In this document: piece after piece, positions 1 through 7,346 of the stretch
Layout: each line of letters opens with the position of its first letter
Numbering within the stretch: position 1 is the first letter of the stretch
Assembly: GCA_028283855.1 (NCBI GenBank)
Contig: JAPWJX010000003.1
Location: forward strand, 1,116,001 to 1,180,000
Direction of reading: 5' to 3'
Origin: Verrucomicrobium sp.
GTDB lineage: Bacteria > Verrucomicrobiota > Verrucomicrobiia > Methylacidiphilales > GAS474
Length of the DNA: 64,000 nucleotides
Translations under genes and position numbers: made by a program
The notes under the pieces: generated by a model
Told to the model about the DNA's origin: nothing
Seen by the model: the letters and a program-made list of their open reading frames with translations, nothing else
Database searches by the model: none

Positions 1-252
1 CCCTTAACCGTTGAAGGTTTAATAAAAAACCAAACGGATCCTGGTAATCCGTCCCATCACTTTGGCCGATGGATATATTTTGTTCTGGTTGATGGTTTTG
101 GAGGATATCACCACATATATGTTCAGGATATCCTTAAGTGCTTGATGGTGCCTCAAGTGAGGAGTCCTAGAACGAAATGGCGGAAGGCGGTGGATTTTAT
201 TTCAAGGCAGTTTTTGTTTAGGGCGGTGAAAAAACGAGAGCCCAAATTTTAA
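1..252 (+). CDS. 3' end of an unrecognised protein gene (5' truncated by window edge)
   Basis: Frame 1 is open from the first base to a TAA at 250-252, giving 83 visible residues that begin PLTVEGLIKN and end KKREPKF. The stretch has aromatic and beta-like segments (WIYFVLVDGFGGYHHIY) and a basic C-terminus. I recognise no family. The DNA is clearly more AT-rich than the genes that follow, which fits an acquired or poorly conserved gene. With no start in view, coding status rests only on the open frame. Confidence 0.45.
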   Translation, partial: PLTVEGLIKNQTDPGNPSHHFGRWIYFVLVDGFGGYHHIYVQDILKCLMVPQVRSPRTKWRKAVDFISRQFLFRAVKKREPKF

Positions 253-289
253 GTCACTATTGAGAAAGCAGTTTGAGCGAAATGATCCG

Positions 290-323
290 AAGCGAAACGC
301 ATATGGATACCAGTGTTTCGCTT
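290..323. other. inverted repeat (possible hairpin) between genes
   Basis: AAGCGAAAC at 290-298 is mirrored by GTTTCGCTT at 315-323, a 9-bp stem with a 16-nt loop. It sits between two genes that both end here. No T-run follows it, so a terminator role is only possible. The remaining bases of this 115-nt gap show nothing else. Confidence 0.3.
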
Positions 324-367
324 TGAGCAAAGTCGCCTGATGCGGTTGGATATCCTGCGCTAATTTT

Positions 368-1450
368 CTAGCGCTTGCCCCAAAGCATGATGAGGAGGTC
401 GAGGGCGAAGAAGATGACGATGATGACTTCCAGCCAGAGCATCCGCTTCTCGTTCACCTCCGCGTGGACGACGCTGTAGAGCTTGTCCAGCTGGGCCAGG
501 CGCTGCTCCACGCTGGTGCGCCACTGTTCCAGGTAGAAGCGCTCCCGCGCGCCCAGGTAGATGCGGGCCAGGTGCCAGTCGCCGAAGAATTTGGTGATGT
601 GGGTGATCTGGTCGGTCAGCTTCGCCACGTCGACGCGGAAGCTGCGCAGGTGCCGCAGGGTCTTGTTGGCGGTGCCGAAGATGGCCCAGCCCCGCTTCTC
701 CAGGTCCTCGTAGGCGCGGTCCAGGTATTTGTCCAGGCGCTGGTCCATGATGCGGAACTCTTCCAGCTGGAGGTTGGCCAGCTCCAGGGCGTAGAGGACG
801 TCGTCGATGTAGCCGGAGAGGTCGACGACCAGCGCGGCGTCCCAGTCGATGACGGCCAGGTCGCTCTTCTCGAAGGAGCGCTGGACGCGGAGGACCTCGT
901 TGATCTGCGCCTCGCTCAGCTTGTCGGTGGCGGTCTCCGTGAGGAGACCGGCCACCTCGCTCCGCTGGCCGGTCAGCCATTCGTTGGCGTCCTTGCCGCC
1001 GTCCAGGTCGTTGATGCAGAAAACGGTGTAGGCTTCCGGCGGCAGGGCGAATCCCGTGGGGCCGACGACCGAGTCCCGCAGGCTGTCGCAGACCTTCTTG
1101 CAAAATTCGACGGCCAGCCCGTCCAGGGTGCCGCCGTTTTCCATGCGCGGGTTGTGGAAACGCATCAGGTCGCCCAGGGTGTCCGCCTCGAAGGCGACGC
1201 GCATCATGACCGTGACCACGCCGACGTCGTAAATGCGGATAAGGAGGCGTACCGGCGCGCCATAGAGATGGGTCGTGACGAGGTGGGGCTCGATCGCCAG
1301 CGGCTTGTAGAGGGGCATGTCCTTCGGCAGGGTCCGGTCCATCCGGATTTCGAAGGGGAAGGGCTTTTCCGAAAGGATCTCCTGCACGCGCGGCGTCAGG
1401 ATCTCGTTGGCGACGTCGAACGCGTACAGGTAGATGACTTCGCCTCGCAT
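368..1450 (-). CDS. RMD1/YagE-like (DUF155) family membrane protein
   Basis: 360 aa. The layout resembles the RMD1 / DUF155 family: a soluble N-terminal region (first residues MRGEVIYLYAFDVA), a long helical middle rich in charged residues, and one hydrophobic helix at about residues 340-356 (EVIIVIFFALDLLIMLW) just before a short basic tail. The family is known from yeast Rmd1 and bacterial YagE; its biochemical role is not settled. The C-terminal helix suggests anchoring with most of the protein in the cytoplasm. The assignment rests on overall layout and remembered similarity, not on a catalytic motif. Confidence 0.55.
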   Translation of the reverse strand: MRGEVIYLYAFDVANEILTPRVQEILSEKPFPFEIRMDRTLPKDMPLYKPLAIEPHLVTTHLYGAPVRLLIRIYDVGVVTVMMRVAFEADTLGDLMRFHNPRMENGGTLDGLAVEFCKKVCDSLRDSVVGPTGFALPPEAYTVFCINDLDGGKDANEWLTGQRSEVAGLLTETATDKLSEAQINEVLRVQRSFEKSDLAVIDWDAALVVDLSGYIDDVLYALELANLQLEEFRIMDQRLDKYLDRAYEDLEKRGWAIFGTANKTLRHLRSFRVDVAKLTDQITHITKFFGDWHLARIYLGARERFYLEQWRTSVEQRLAQLDKLYSVVHAEVNEKRMLWLEVIIVIFFALDLLIMLWGKR

Positions 1451-1573
1451 GACCTCTTCAGCTTAAAAAAAGGGGCATCCCCTGTCGAGGCGGGGCGGCA
1501 AAAGAGTCGGAAGGCGTTCTCCCCCAAGAGTCGATTGCAGAACGGCGCTAAAGCTGCGACAGTGCCGGAAGCT

Positions 1574-1891
1574 ATGCGAGTCGGTTCCAAAGTCATCTGC
1601 GTCGACGACAGCGACACCCTGGGTCTGCGCCAGTTTTACCTTCATTGGCCGGTGAAGGGGCATGTCTACGTCGTCCGCAACGTGGTGATGGGGATGTCCC
1701 CGCGCACGACGATCGACCAGGCCCGCGAGGGCCAGATCGAGGTGACGATCTACCTCATGGGCTTTCACAATCCCCTTTCCAACAAGCCGCCCCACCCGGA
1801 GCGCGGCTACAATGCCGAGCGCTTCCGCGAATTGGAGCCGCCCAAGGAAGAGGCGATCGAGAAGGAAGAGTTCGCCGAGCTGGAGATATAG
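1574..1891 (+). CDS. conserved hypothetical small protein
   Basis: 105 aa starting MRVGSKVICVDDSD. The frame is open much further upstream, but that part lies antisense to the preceding gene; the ATG at 1574 has GGAAG just upstream and begins a plausible small beta-rich protein (VICVDD, a central KGHVYVVRNV strand, then an acidic tail KEEAIEKEEFAELE). The segment ending ERGYNAERFRELE resembles short phage and bacterial proteins that end in E-x-G-[FY]-x3-RFR. Function unknown. Its 3' end overlaps the convergent gluQ gene by 85 nt. Confidence 0.55.
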   Translation: MRVGSKVICVDDSDTLGLRQFYLHWPVKGHVYVVRNVVMGMSPRTTIDQAREGQIEVTIYLMGFHNPLSNKPPHPERGYNAERFRELEPPKEEAIEKEEFAELEI

Positions 1892-2697
1892 AGTCCCGCG
1901 GCCGCTTCCCGCAGGACCTCTTCCGCCGTTTTTCCCGCCTCCCGCAGCGCGCGCAGTTCCAGCGCGCCGCCGCGCTTGGAAAGGCGCCTCCCCTCGGCGT
2001 CCCGCACCAGCGGGCAGTGGTAGAAGGCGGGCGGCGCGCCGCCCAGGGCGCGGTAGAGGAGGAGCTGGCGGCAGGTGGAGGTCAGCAGGTCCTCGCCCCG
2101 CACCACTTCCGTGATGTCCATGGCCAGATCGTCGACGACGACGGCCAGCTCGTACGCGGGCACGTCGTCCCGGTTCCACACCAGGAAGTCGCCGAAGTCG
2201 GCGCCCGCCGTCCGCCGCACCTCGCCCCGGGCGCCGTCCGGGAAGGAAAGGGTTTCCCCGTCCGGCACGCGGAAGCGCCAGTTGACGCCGCGCGGTTCCG
2301 CCCAGGAGAGGGCCTCCTCCGGCGCGGCGCGCCAGGCGGGCGGGTAGATCGGCTCCTCCTCGTGCGGGGCCAGGGCGGCCTCCGCCACGTCCCGGCGGGA
2401 GCGGGCGCACGGGTAGATCCAGCCTCCGTCCCGCAGGCGGCGCCAGGCGTCCAGGAAAAGGGGGCGGCGCGCGCTTTGGTGGACGGGACCCTCGTCCCAG
2501 TCCAGGCCCAGCCACCGGAGGTCCTCGATCATCCCTTTGGAAAACTCGGGCCGGCACCGCTGCGGGTCCAGGTCCTCGATGCGCAGGACCACCTGTCCCC
2601 GCCGCTCCCGGGCCCGCCGCCAGGCGGCGTGGAAGGTGGCGGCGTGGCCCAGGTGCAGGCGGCCGGTGGGGGTGGGGGCGATGCGGCCTCGATACAT
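1807..2697 (-). CDS. gluQ: glutamyl-Q tRNA(Asp) synthetase
   Basis: 296 aa, close to the roughly 300 aa usual for GluQ-RS, the GluRS paralogue that lacks the anticodon-binding domain and glutamylates queuosine in tRNA-Asp. The N-terminus MYRGRIAPTPTGRLHLGH carries the class I HIGH-type signature (HLGH, residues 15-18). The KMSKS-equivalent RRLSKRGGA lies near residue 245. LRIEDLDPQRC and the Cys-containing segment YPCARSRRDV match the catalytic core and zinc region. I start at the ATG ending at 2697, because the longer upstream reading adds a non-family segment. The C-terminus continues into an unusual Ser-rich tail where it overlaps the convergent gene. Confidence 0.88.
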   Translation of the reverse strand: MYRGRIAPTPTGRLHLGHAATFHAAWRRARERRGQVVLRIEDLDPQRCRPEFSKGMIEDLRWLGLDWDEGPVHQSARRPLFLDAWRRLRDGGWIYPCARSRRDVAEAALAPHEEEPIYPPAWRAAPEEALSWAEPRGVNWRFRVPDGETLSFPDGARGEVRRTAGADFGDFLVWNRDDVPAYELAVVVDDLAMDITEVVRGEDLLTSTCRQLLLYRALGGAPPAFYHCPLVRDAEGRRLSKRGGALELRALREAGKTAEEVLREAAAGLYISSSANSSFSIASSLGGSNSRKRSAL

Positions 2698-2828
2698 CTT
2701 CGGAAGGCAAGCTGCCGCAACGGCCCTCCGGGGAAAAGGCGCAAAAGACGTCATGTTTTTGCCAATCGAGGGGAAGCCGAAAGCCCGCGAATGGGCGATG
2801 TTAGGGCCAGGAGAACGAGCCAAAAACC

Positions 2829-3425
2829 ATGAACAAAAAATCGAGCGGTTTCTTCAATCCGGTCCCTTACAAGATCGAGGAAAGCGAGGACCTCTTCCGC
2901 GTCCTGCGGACGCTGGTCAGCGGCGCCCACCCGGGCATCCTGGCCACCGTCGACGAAAAGGGGTTTCCCCGCATGCGCTGGATGGCCAGCCTCTCCTGCG
3001 AGGATTTCCCCTACCTCTACACCCTGACCTCCCCCGCCAGCCGGAAGGTGACGCAGCTCCGCGCCAATCCCCAGGTCAGCTGGATGTTCTTCAACCAGGA
3101 CCTGAGCATGGTGGTGAACCTGATCGGCCGGGCCGACGTGCTGGAGGACGAAAAATCGATCCGCGAGATGTGGAACCGCGTGCGGGACAAGAAGCACGCC
3201 TACTTCCTGCGCAGCGGCGGGGAGGACCGGGGCAGCGCCGTGGTGCGGACCCGCGTGGAGCGGGTCGAGTGCGTCACGCCGGAGAATTACATGCACTTTG
3301 AGGTGAACAAGGACGTCCTCCTTTCCCCGGCGCGAAGGAAGAAGCGGGCCTCCGACGCCGCGGCGACTTCTTCCGAGGCGCTTTTCCATCTGCGCGATTC
3401 CGGACCCACCCTTCACCCCGAATAG
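2829..3425 (+). CDS. pyridoxamine 5'-phosphate oxidase-fold (general stress protein 26-like) protein
   Basis: 198 aa. The middle, from LVSGAHPGILATVDEKGFP through RWMASLSCEDFPYLYTLTS to KVTQLRANPQVSWMFFN, follows the split-barrel flavin-binding fold of the PNPOx-like superfamily: a strand with ILAT, a G-x-P turn, then K-x3-L-x3-P-x-V. Such proteins bind FMN, F420 or haem; the substrate here cannot be told. The C-terminal 30 residues are basic and Ala/Ser-rich, probably disordered. It starts 131 nt from the gluQ start and is divergent from it; the kinase-like gene follows after 2 nt, so the two are probably one operon. Confidence 0.75.
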   Translation: MNKKSSGFFNPVPYKIEESEDLFRVLRTLVSGAHPGILATVDEKGFPRMRWMASLSCEDFPYLYTLTSPASRKVTQLRANPQVSWMFFNQDLSMVVNLIGRADVLEDEKSIREMWNRVRDKKHAYFLRSGGEDRGSAVVRTRVERVECVTPENYMHFEVNKDVLLSPARRKKRASDAAATSSEALFHLRDSGPTLHPE

Positions 3426-3427
3426 CC

Positions 3428-4108
3428 GTGTTCGACACCCTGGCCCCCCTGAGAACCTATCTGGAGTCGCACCTGCGGCTGCGCTCCCATCCGGGGGAGA
3501 CGCGCCGCCCGGTGGTCACCATTTCCCGCCAGCGTGGCGCGGAGGGCGCCGTAATCGCCCGGCGCGTGGCCTCCCTTCTGACGGAACGCAGCGGCGGCCG
3601 CCAGTCCTGGCTGGTGATGGACGAGGCCCTGGCCGAGCGCGTGGTGCAGGACCACGCCCTGCCAAAGCGGATCGAGCAATTCCTGGCCGAGGAGCACGTC
3701 TCGACCATCGCTGACGTCATCGAGGAACTGGCCAATCTCCACCCCTCCCGCTGGACCCTCGTCGAGAAGATGGCGGAGACGATCCTCCACATGGCGGAGC
3801 TGGGGCACGTCATCTTCGTCGGCCGGGCGGCGAATATCGTTACCGCCAGCTGTCCGGATGCTTTCCATGTGCGGATTATTGGCTCTCTTGAAAAAAGGGT
3901 GGCCCGGCTGGTGGAAGAGGAGGGGATGACGGAAAAGGAGGCCCGCGCGCAGATCGCCAAGAAAGACCGGGACCGTGACCGCTTTGCCTGGCACTACTTC
4001 CACGTCCGGGCCCAGGACCCCCTCCAATACGACCTGTTGATCAACACCGACCGCGTCTCTATCGAGGCGGCGGCGGGGCTCATCGCCCAGTTGGCTGAAA
4101 AGAAGTAG
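3428..4108 (+). CDS. cytidylate kinase-like family protein
   Basis: 226 aa with a GTG start 2 nt after the previous stop. The segment VVTISRQRGAEGAVIARRVASLL is the P-loop-like signature of the cytidylate-kinase-like family (AAK6-type), and VIFVGRAANIV and FHVRIIGSLEKRVARL match its later nucleotide-binding and R-x3-R lid segments. True Cmk enzymes phosphorylate CMP; members of this looser family have unproven substrates, so I keep the broader name. Cytoplasmic, with no membrane segment. Confidence 0.75.
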   Translation: MFDTLAPLRTYLESHLRLRSHPGETRRPVVTISRQRGAEGAVIARRVASLLTERSGGRQSWLVMDEALAERVVQDHALPKRIEQFLAEEHVSTIADVIEELANLHPSRWTLVEKMAETILHMAELGHVIFVGRAANIVTASCPDAFHVRIIGSLEKRVARLVEEEGMTEKEARAQIAKKDRDRDRFAWHYFHVRAQDPLQYDLLINTDRVSIEAAAGLIAQLAEKK

Positions 4109-4148
4109 GCTTTTCTCCCCGGCCGCTCCTGATAGCGTGGGAGCTGCC

Positions 4149-5033
4149 ATGCTGCAGCGGGAGGCCATTTTGGAGCAGCTCTCCAAGTCGCAAATCTACC
4201 GCGACTACGAGGAGGCGTTCAGCCGTTCCACCGAGCTGCCCCTCAGCCTTCGCCCCCACGAGATCTGGCGTCATGCCTTGGAGGGGAAGAAGCACGAAAA
4301 CCCTTTCTGCGCCCTTCTGGCCAAAACCAACGCCAGCTGTGCCGCCTGCCTTCAGGTGCAGCAGAAGATCGTGGAAGGGAAGGGGGAGGGGGCCACCACC
4401 GTCACCTGCTTCGCCGGATTGTGCGATACGGCCGTCCCCCTGCGGGTGGGGACGGAGGTCGTCGGCTTTCTGCAGACCGGCCAGGTGGCGCTCAAGAAGC
4501 CGACCCGGGCCGGTTTCTCCCGCGTCGCCCGCCAGCTGGTGGAATGGGGCATGGAGGTCGACCTGACCCGGCTGGAAGACGCCTACTTCCACTCCAAAGT
4601 GCTGGGGAAGGAGCAATACGCCGCCATGGTCCGGCTCCTGGAGATCTTTGCCCAGCACCTCTCCCTCTTCGCCAACCAGCTCCTGACCGCGCAGAGCCAT
4701 GCGGAGCCCCCCTTGGTCACCCGTGCCAAGCAATACATCGAGGAGCGGGTGGGGGAGGAAATCTCCCTCCAGGACATGGCGGCGGCGCTCCACGTCAGCA
4801 CCTTCCATTTTTGCAAGATGTTCCGGAAGGCGACGGGGATGACCTTCACCGAATATCTCTCCCGCACGCGCGTGGAAAAGGCCCGCAACCTTTTGCTGAA
4901 CCCGAACCTGCGGGTGAGCGAGATCGCCTTCGCCTGCGGTTTCGGCTCCCTGGGCCATTTCAACCGCACCTTCAAGCAGATCGCCGGGCTTTCCCCCAGC
5001 GCCTATCGCCGAAAGGCCTCGGCTAAAGGTTGA
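4149..5033 (+). CDS. PocR-domain AraC-family transcriptional regulator
   Basis: 294 aa. The N-terminal half (about residues 10-165) has the cysteine layout of a PocR sensory domain: NPFCALLAKTNASCAACLQ, then TCFAGLCDTAVPL and VGFLQTGQV. The C-terminal 100 residues are an AraC-type double HTH: ISLQDMAAALHVSTFHFCKMFRKATG and VSEIAFACGFGSLGHFNRTFK followed by GLSPSAYRR. PocR domains are thought to sense small organic ligands; the ligand here is unknown. I choose the ATG at 4149 because GGGAG lies about 6-10 nt upstream. The last 11 nt overlap the convergent atpC-like gene. Confidence 0.85.
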   Translation: MLQREAILEQLSKSQIYRDYEEAFSRSTELPLSLRPHEIWRHALEGKKHENPFCALLAKTNASCAACLQVQQKIVEGKGEGATTVTCFAGLCDTAVPLRVGTEVVGFLQTGQVALKKPTRAGFSRVARQLVEWGMEVDLTRLEDAYFHSKVLGKEQYAAMVRLLEIFAQHLSLFANQLLTAQSHAEPPLVTRAKQYIEERVGEEISLQDMAAALHVSTFHFCKMFRKATGMTFTEYLSRTRVEKARNLLLNPNLRVSEIAFACGFGSLGHFNRTFKQIAGLSPSAYRRKASAKG

Positions 5034-5337
5034 GCCGCGCGGCGTCGGCCGCCGGCAGCTCCTCGCAGGCGGGCGTGGCGTCGGGGTCCTTCCGGTCGGA
5101 AATGAACAGGGAGACGCCCTTTTCGGAGACGGTGGCAAAGCCGGGGGAAACCTTCAGCCGCCGCCGCTTTCCCTGGGCGATCCATTCCACCACCCCTTCC
5201 GCCGTGCGGGCCAGCAGGGGCGTATGCCCGTAAAGGACGCCGAACTCCCCTTCCTCCCCCGGCAAAGTCACCATCTCCACCTCCCCGTCGAAGACCAGGG
5301 CCTGCGGGGTGACGATTTCCAGGCGCAGCGGGGTCAT
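5023..5337 (-). CDS. atpC: F1Fo ATP synthase epsilon-subunit-like protein, N-terminal domain only
   Basis: 104 aa. The sequence LRLEIVTPQALVFDGEVEMVTLPGEEGEFGVLYGHTPL is the beta-sandwich domain of the epsilon subunit, with the conserved LPG.EGEFGVL.GH core. The C-terminal helical domain (usual total about 130-140 aa) is absent; the tail is acidic and low in structure. No other ATP synthase gene lies within the window. It follows a 61-aa membrane protein with a 4-nt ATGA overlap and lies downstream of an ldhA-like gene, so the three are probably co-transcribed. It may be a truncated working epsilon or a paralogue with another role. Confidence 0.75.
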   Translation of the reverse strand: MTPLRLEIVTPQALVFDGEVEMVTLPGEEGEFGVLYGHTPLLARTAEGVVEWIAQGKRRRLKVSPGFATVSEKGVSLFISDRKDPDATPACEELPAADAARLNL

Positions 5338-5519
5338 GAATCGGAGGGGCGCGGCGCGCCGAAGAAGTAAAGAGCCAGCCCGCCCAGGGAAAAGACGCCC
5401 GCCAGGAGCCAAAACGGCACCAGCCAGAGCGCCGCGCAGAGGAGGGGCGGCAGGCATCCCAGGCAGAGCATCCAGCCCCAGAACCCCCATTCGCCCGGTT
5501 GAAGAAGACGGTGCAGCAT
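5334..5519 (-). CDS. small two-helix membrane protein upstream of atpC
   Basis: 61 aa. Two hydrophobic stretches, WGFWGWMLCLGCLPPLLCAALWLV and PFWLLAGVFSLGGLALYFF, make an integral membrane hairpin. It starts 3 nt after the ldhA-like stop and its stop overlaps the atpC start (ATGA), which suggests translational coupling. N-type ATPase operons carry small membrane proteins of this size (AtpQ, AtpR) next to atpC, but I see no sequence motif that proves such identity. Confidence 0.6.
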   Translation of the reverse strand: MLHRLLQPGEWGFWGWMLCLGCLPPLLCAALWLVPFWLLAGVFSLGGLALYFFGAPRPSDS

Positions 5520-5521
5520 GG

Positions 5522-6520
5522 TCAGGCGGCGGCCAGCACGTGGCGGAGGGGCTCCTTCTTTTCGAAGGCGGTGACGTTCCCCAGCGTCGTCTGGGCGATC
5601 TCGCGCAGGGCCTCCTGGGTCAGGAAGGCCTGGTGGGCGGTGACCATCACGTTCGGGCAGGAGAGGAGGCGGGCCAGCACGTCGTCCTGGAGCACCTGGC
5701 CTGAAAGATCGCGGAAGAAGAGCTCCTCCTCCCCCTCGTAGACGTCCAGCGCCGCGCCGCCCAGGTGGCCGCTCTTGATCGCCTCCAGAAGCGCCACCGC
5801 GTCGATCAGGCCGCCGCGGCTGGCGTTGATGAGGAGGGCGCCGCGCTTCATCTTCCCCAGCGTCTGGGCGTTGATGAGATGGGCGGTTTCCTTGAAGAGC
5901 GGGACGTGCAGGGAAACGATGTCCGCTTCCCGCAGCACGCGGTCCAGGGAGGTGTATTCCAGGGCGATTTCCTCCCGCACCGCCTCGTTCACCACCACGT
6001 CATAGCCCAGCAGGCGGCAGCCAAAGCCCTTGGCGATGCGGGCGAAGGCCGCGCCGATCCGCCCCAGGCCGACGACGCCGACGGTCTTCCCGTGCAGGTC
6101 GAAGCCGACGAGCCCGTCCAGGGAGAAGTTCCCGTCCCGCGTCCGGTTGTAGGCGCGGGGCAGCTTCCGGTTGAGCGCCAGGAGCAGCGCCATGGCGTGC
6201 TCCGCCACGGCGTAGGGGGAGTATTCCGGCACCCGCACCACGCGGATGCCCAGGCGGGCGGCGGCCTTCAGGTCGACGTTGTTGAATCCCGCGCAGCGCA
6301 GGGCGACGAGCTTCGTCCCCCCTTCGTGCAGGACGGCCAGTGTCGCTTCGTCCAGCTGGTCGTGGACGAAGACGCAGACGGCGGGGTAGCCCGCGGCCAA
6401 GGCGGCCGTCTCCGGGGAGAGGCAGGGCTTGAAGAACTTCAGCTCGTGGCCCAGCCCTTCGTTGGCCTGTTCCAGGGATTCTTGGTCGTATTGGTGGGTG
6501 TCGAAAATCGCCAGCTTCAT
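5522..6520 (-). CDS. ldhA: D-lactate dehydrogenase-like 2-hydroxyacid dehydrogenase
   Basis: 332 aa, nearly the 329 of E. coli LdhA. It starts MKLAIFDTHQYD; the frame extends upstream but that part lacks family features. The NAD-binding signature VGVVGLGRIG (GxGxxG) is near residue 150. The catalytic Arg lies in SLHVPLFKETAHLIN...LINASRGG, the Glu in DVYEGEEE, and the His in VMVTAHQAFLT. NVDLKAAARLGIRVVRVPEYSPYAVAEHA is characteristic of the D-LDH branch. Predicted reaction: pyruvate and NADH to D-lactate in the cytoplasm. It is the first gene of a probable three-gene unit with the small membrane protein and atpC-like gene. Confidence 0.85.
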   Translation of the reverse strand: MKLAIFDTHQYDQESLEQANEGLGHELKFFKPCLSPETAALAAGYPAVCVFVHDQLDEATLAVLHEGGTKLVALRCAGFNNVDLKAAARLGIRVVRVPEYSPYAVAEHAMALLLALNRKLPRAYNRTRDGNFSLDGLVGFDLHGKTVGVVGLGRIGAAFARIAKGFGCRLLGYDVVVNEAVREEIALEYTSLDRVLREADIVSLHVPLFKETAHLINAQTLGKMKRGALLINASRGGLIDAVALLEAIKSGHLGGAALDVYEGEEELFFRDLSGQVLQDDVLARLLSCPNVMVTAHQAFLTQEALREIAQTTLGNVTAFEKKEPLRHVLAAA

Positions 6521-6636
6521 GGCTTTATCCTGGGGCTGGCGGGGCAGGGAGACTCGCCCTTCCTTGGCCAAAGCGTGATGGATTTTGCAGGGGCGATTGT
6601 ATGGCCTGGCGCGGGGGATAGGCAAGGCCGCCGCCG

Positions 6637-7254
6637 TTAGCCTTTCCGGGCGTTTCTCTTGCCGCGGGGAGGGGCGGCGGGAGCCGCTTCCCGGCCCAGC
6701 TTGAGCGCGGCCTGGGCGCCCGTTTTAAGAATGTGGTTGGAGGTTTCGGTCTCCCCGGCGAGCCGGGCCAGCTGGAGCGTGCCCAGCATGGTGGCCAGGA
6801 CGGAGAGGGCCGCTTCCCGCCGGGCGGCGCCAGTCTTTCCCTTCGGAAGGCGGGCCTCCACGAAAGACACCATTTTCCCCAGCCCTTCGGCAAAGGTCTC
6901 CCGGATGGCTCCGGGAAGGCGGGCGATTTCGGGGGCCAGGGCGGCGGCGGGGCACCCTTCCTGCGGGTGGTCCCGGTGCGCCGCGGTCAGATAATGGAAA
7001 ATGAGCCCCTCCAGCGTGTCCTCCCCGGCGGTCAGGGAGAAGAGGGGGCTGTGCTCCATGGAATCGCGCAGGGCGGCGGTGACGAGATCGTCCTTTGAGC
7101 GGAAGTGGGCGGAGAAAGCCCCCTTCGTCAGGCCGGCGTTGCGCATGACTTCGTCGATGCCGGTCGCCGCGATGCCGTTGCACCGGAAAGTGCGGGAGGC
7201 GGCGGCGACGATTTTCTTGCGGGACTCGGCCTTGTGGTCTTTGGCGTAGCGCAT
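6637..7254 (-). CDS. TetR-family repressor of the adjacent RND efflux operon
   Basis: 205 aa. The N-terminal HTH is typical TetR: SRKKIVAAASRTFRCNGIAATGIDEVMRNAGLTKGAFSAHFRSKDDLV. The C-terminal ligand-binding region (EGLIFHYLTAAHRDHPQEGCPAAALAPEIAR) matches the subgroup often found beside efflux genes. It is divergent from the efflux operon with about 90 nt between starts, and that gap holds a palindromic site. The likely role is repression of the pump and of itself until an inducer binds. Confidence 0.88.
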   Translation of the reverse strand: MRYAKDHKAESRKKIVAAASRTFRCNGIAATGIDEVMRNAGLTKGAFSAHFRSKDDLVTAALRDSMEHSPLFSLTAGEDTLEGLIFHYLTAAHRDHPQEGCPAAALAPEIARLPGAIRETFAEGLGKMVSFVEARLPKGKTGAARREAALSVLATMLGTLQLARLAGETETSNHILKTGAQAALKLGREAAPAAPPRGKRNARKG

Positions 7255-7286
7255 GGTGGGTGTGGGATTGAAAGTTTTTATTGCAG

Positions 7287-7321
7287 TACGACCGTATTAT
7301 ATTAAAATACGATCGTATTTT
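7287..7321. promoter_or_regulatory. tandem palindromic operator for the TetR repressor
   Basis: AAAATACGATCGTATTTT (7304-7321) is an 18-bp perfect palindrome. TACGACCGTATT (7287-7298) is a one-mismatch copy of TACGATCGTATT (7308-7319), 21 bp away, that is two helical turns. The pair lies between the divergent tetR and efflux starts in an AT-rich stretch that must also hold both promoters. Binding by the adjacent TetR protein is inferred from position and symmetry. Confidence 0.75.
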
Positions 7322-7346
7322 AAACAACAATCGCACCCTCACCGAT

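Noticed and set aside
464-1573. Long plus-strand open frame upstream of the small gene at 1574
   Set aside because: It runs antisense to the RMD1-like gene, and its translation (Val/Gln/Asp-rich, no motif) is typical of a high-GC mirror frame.
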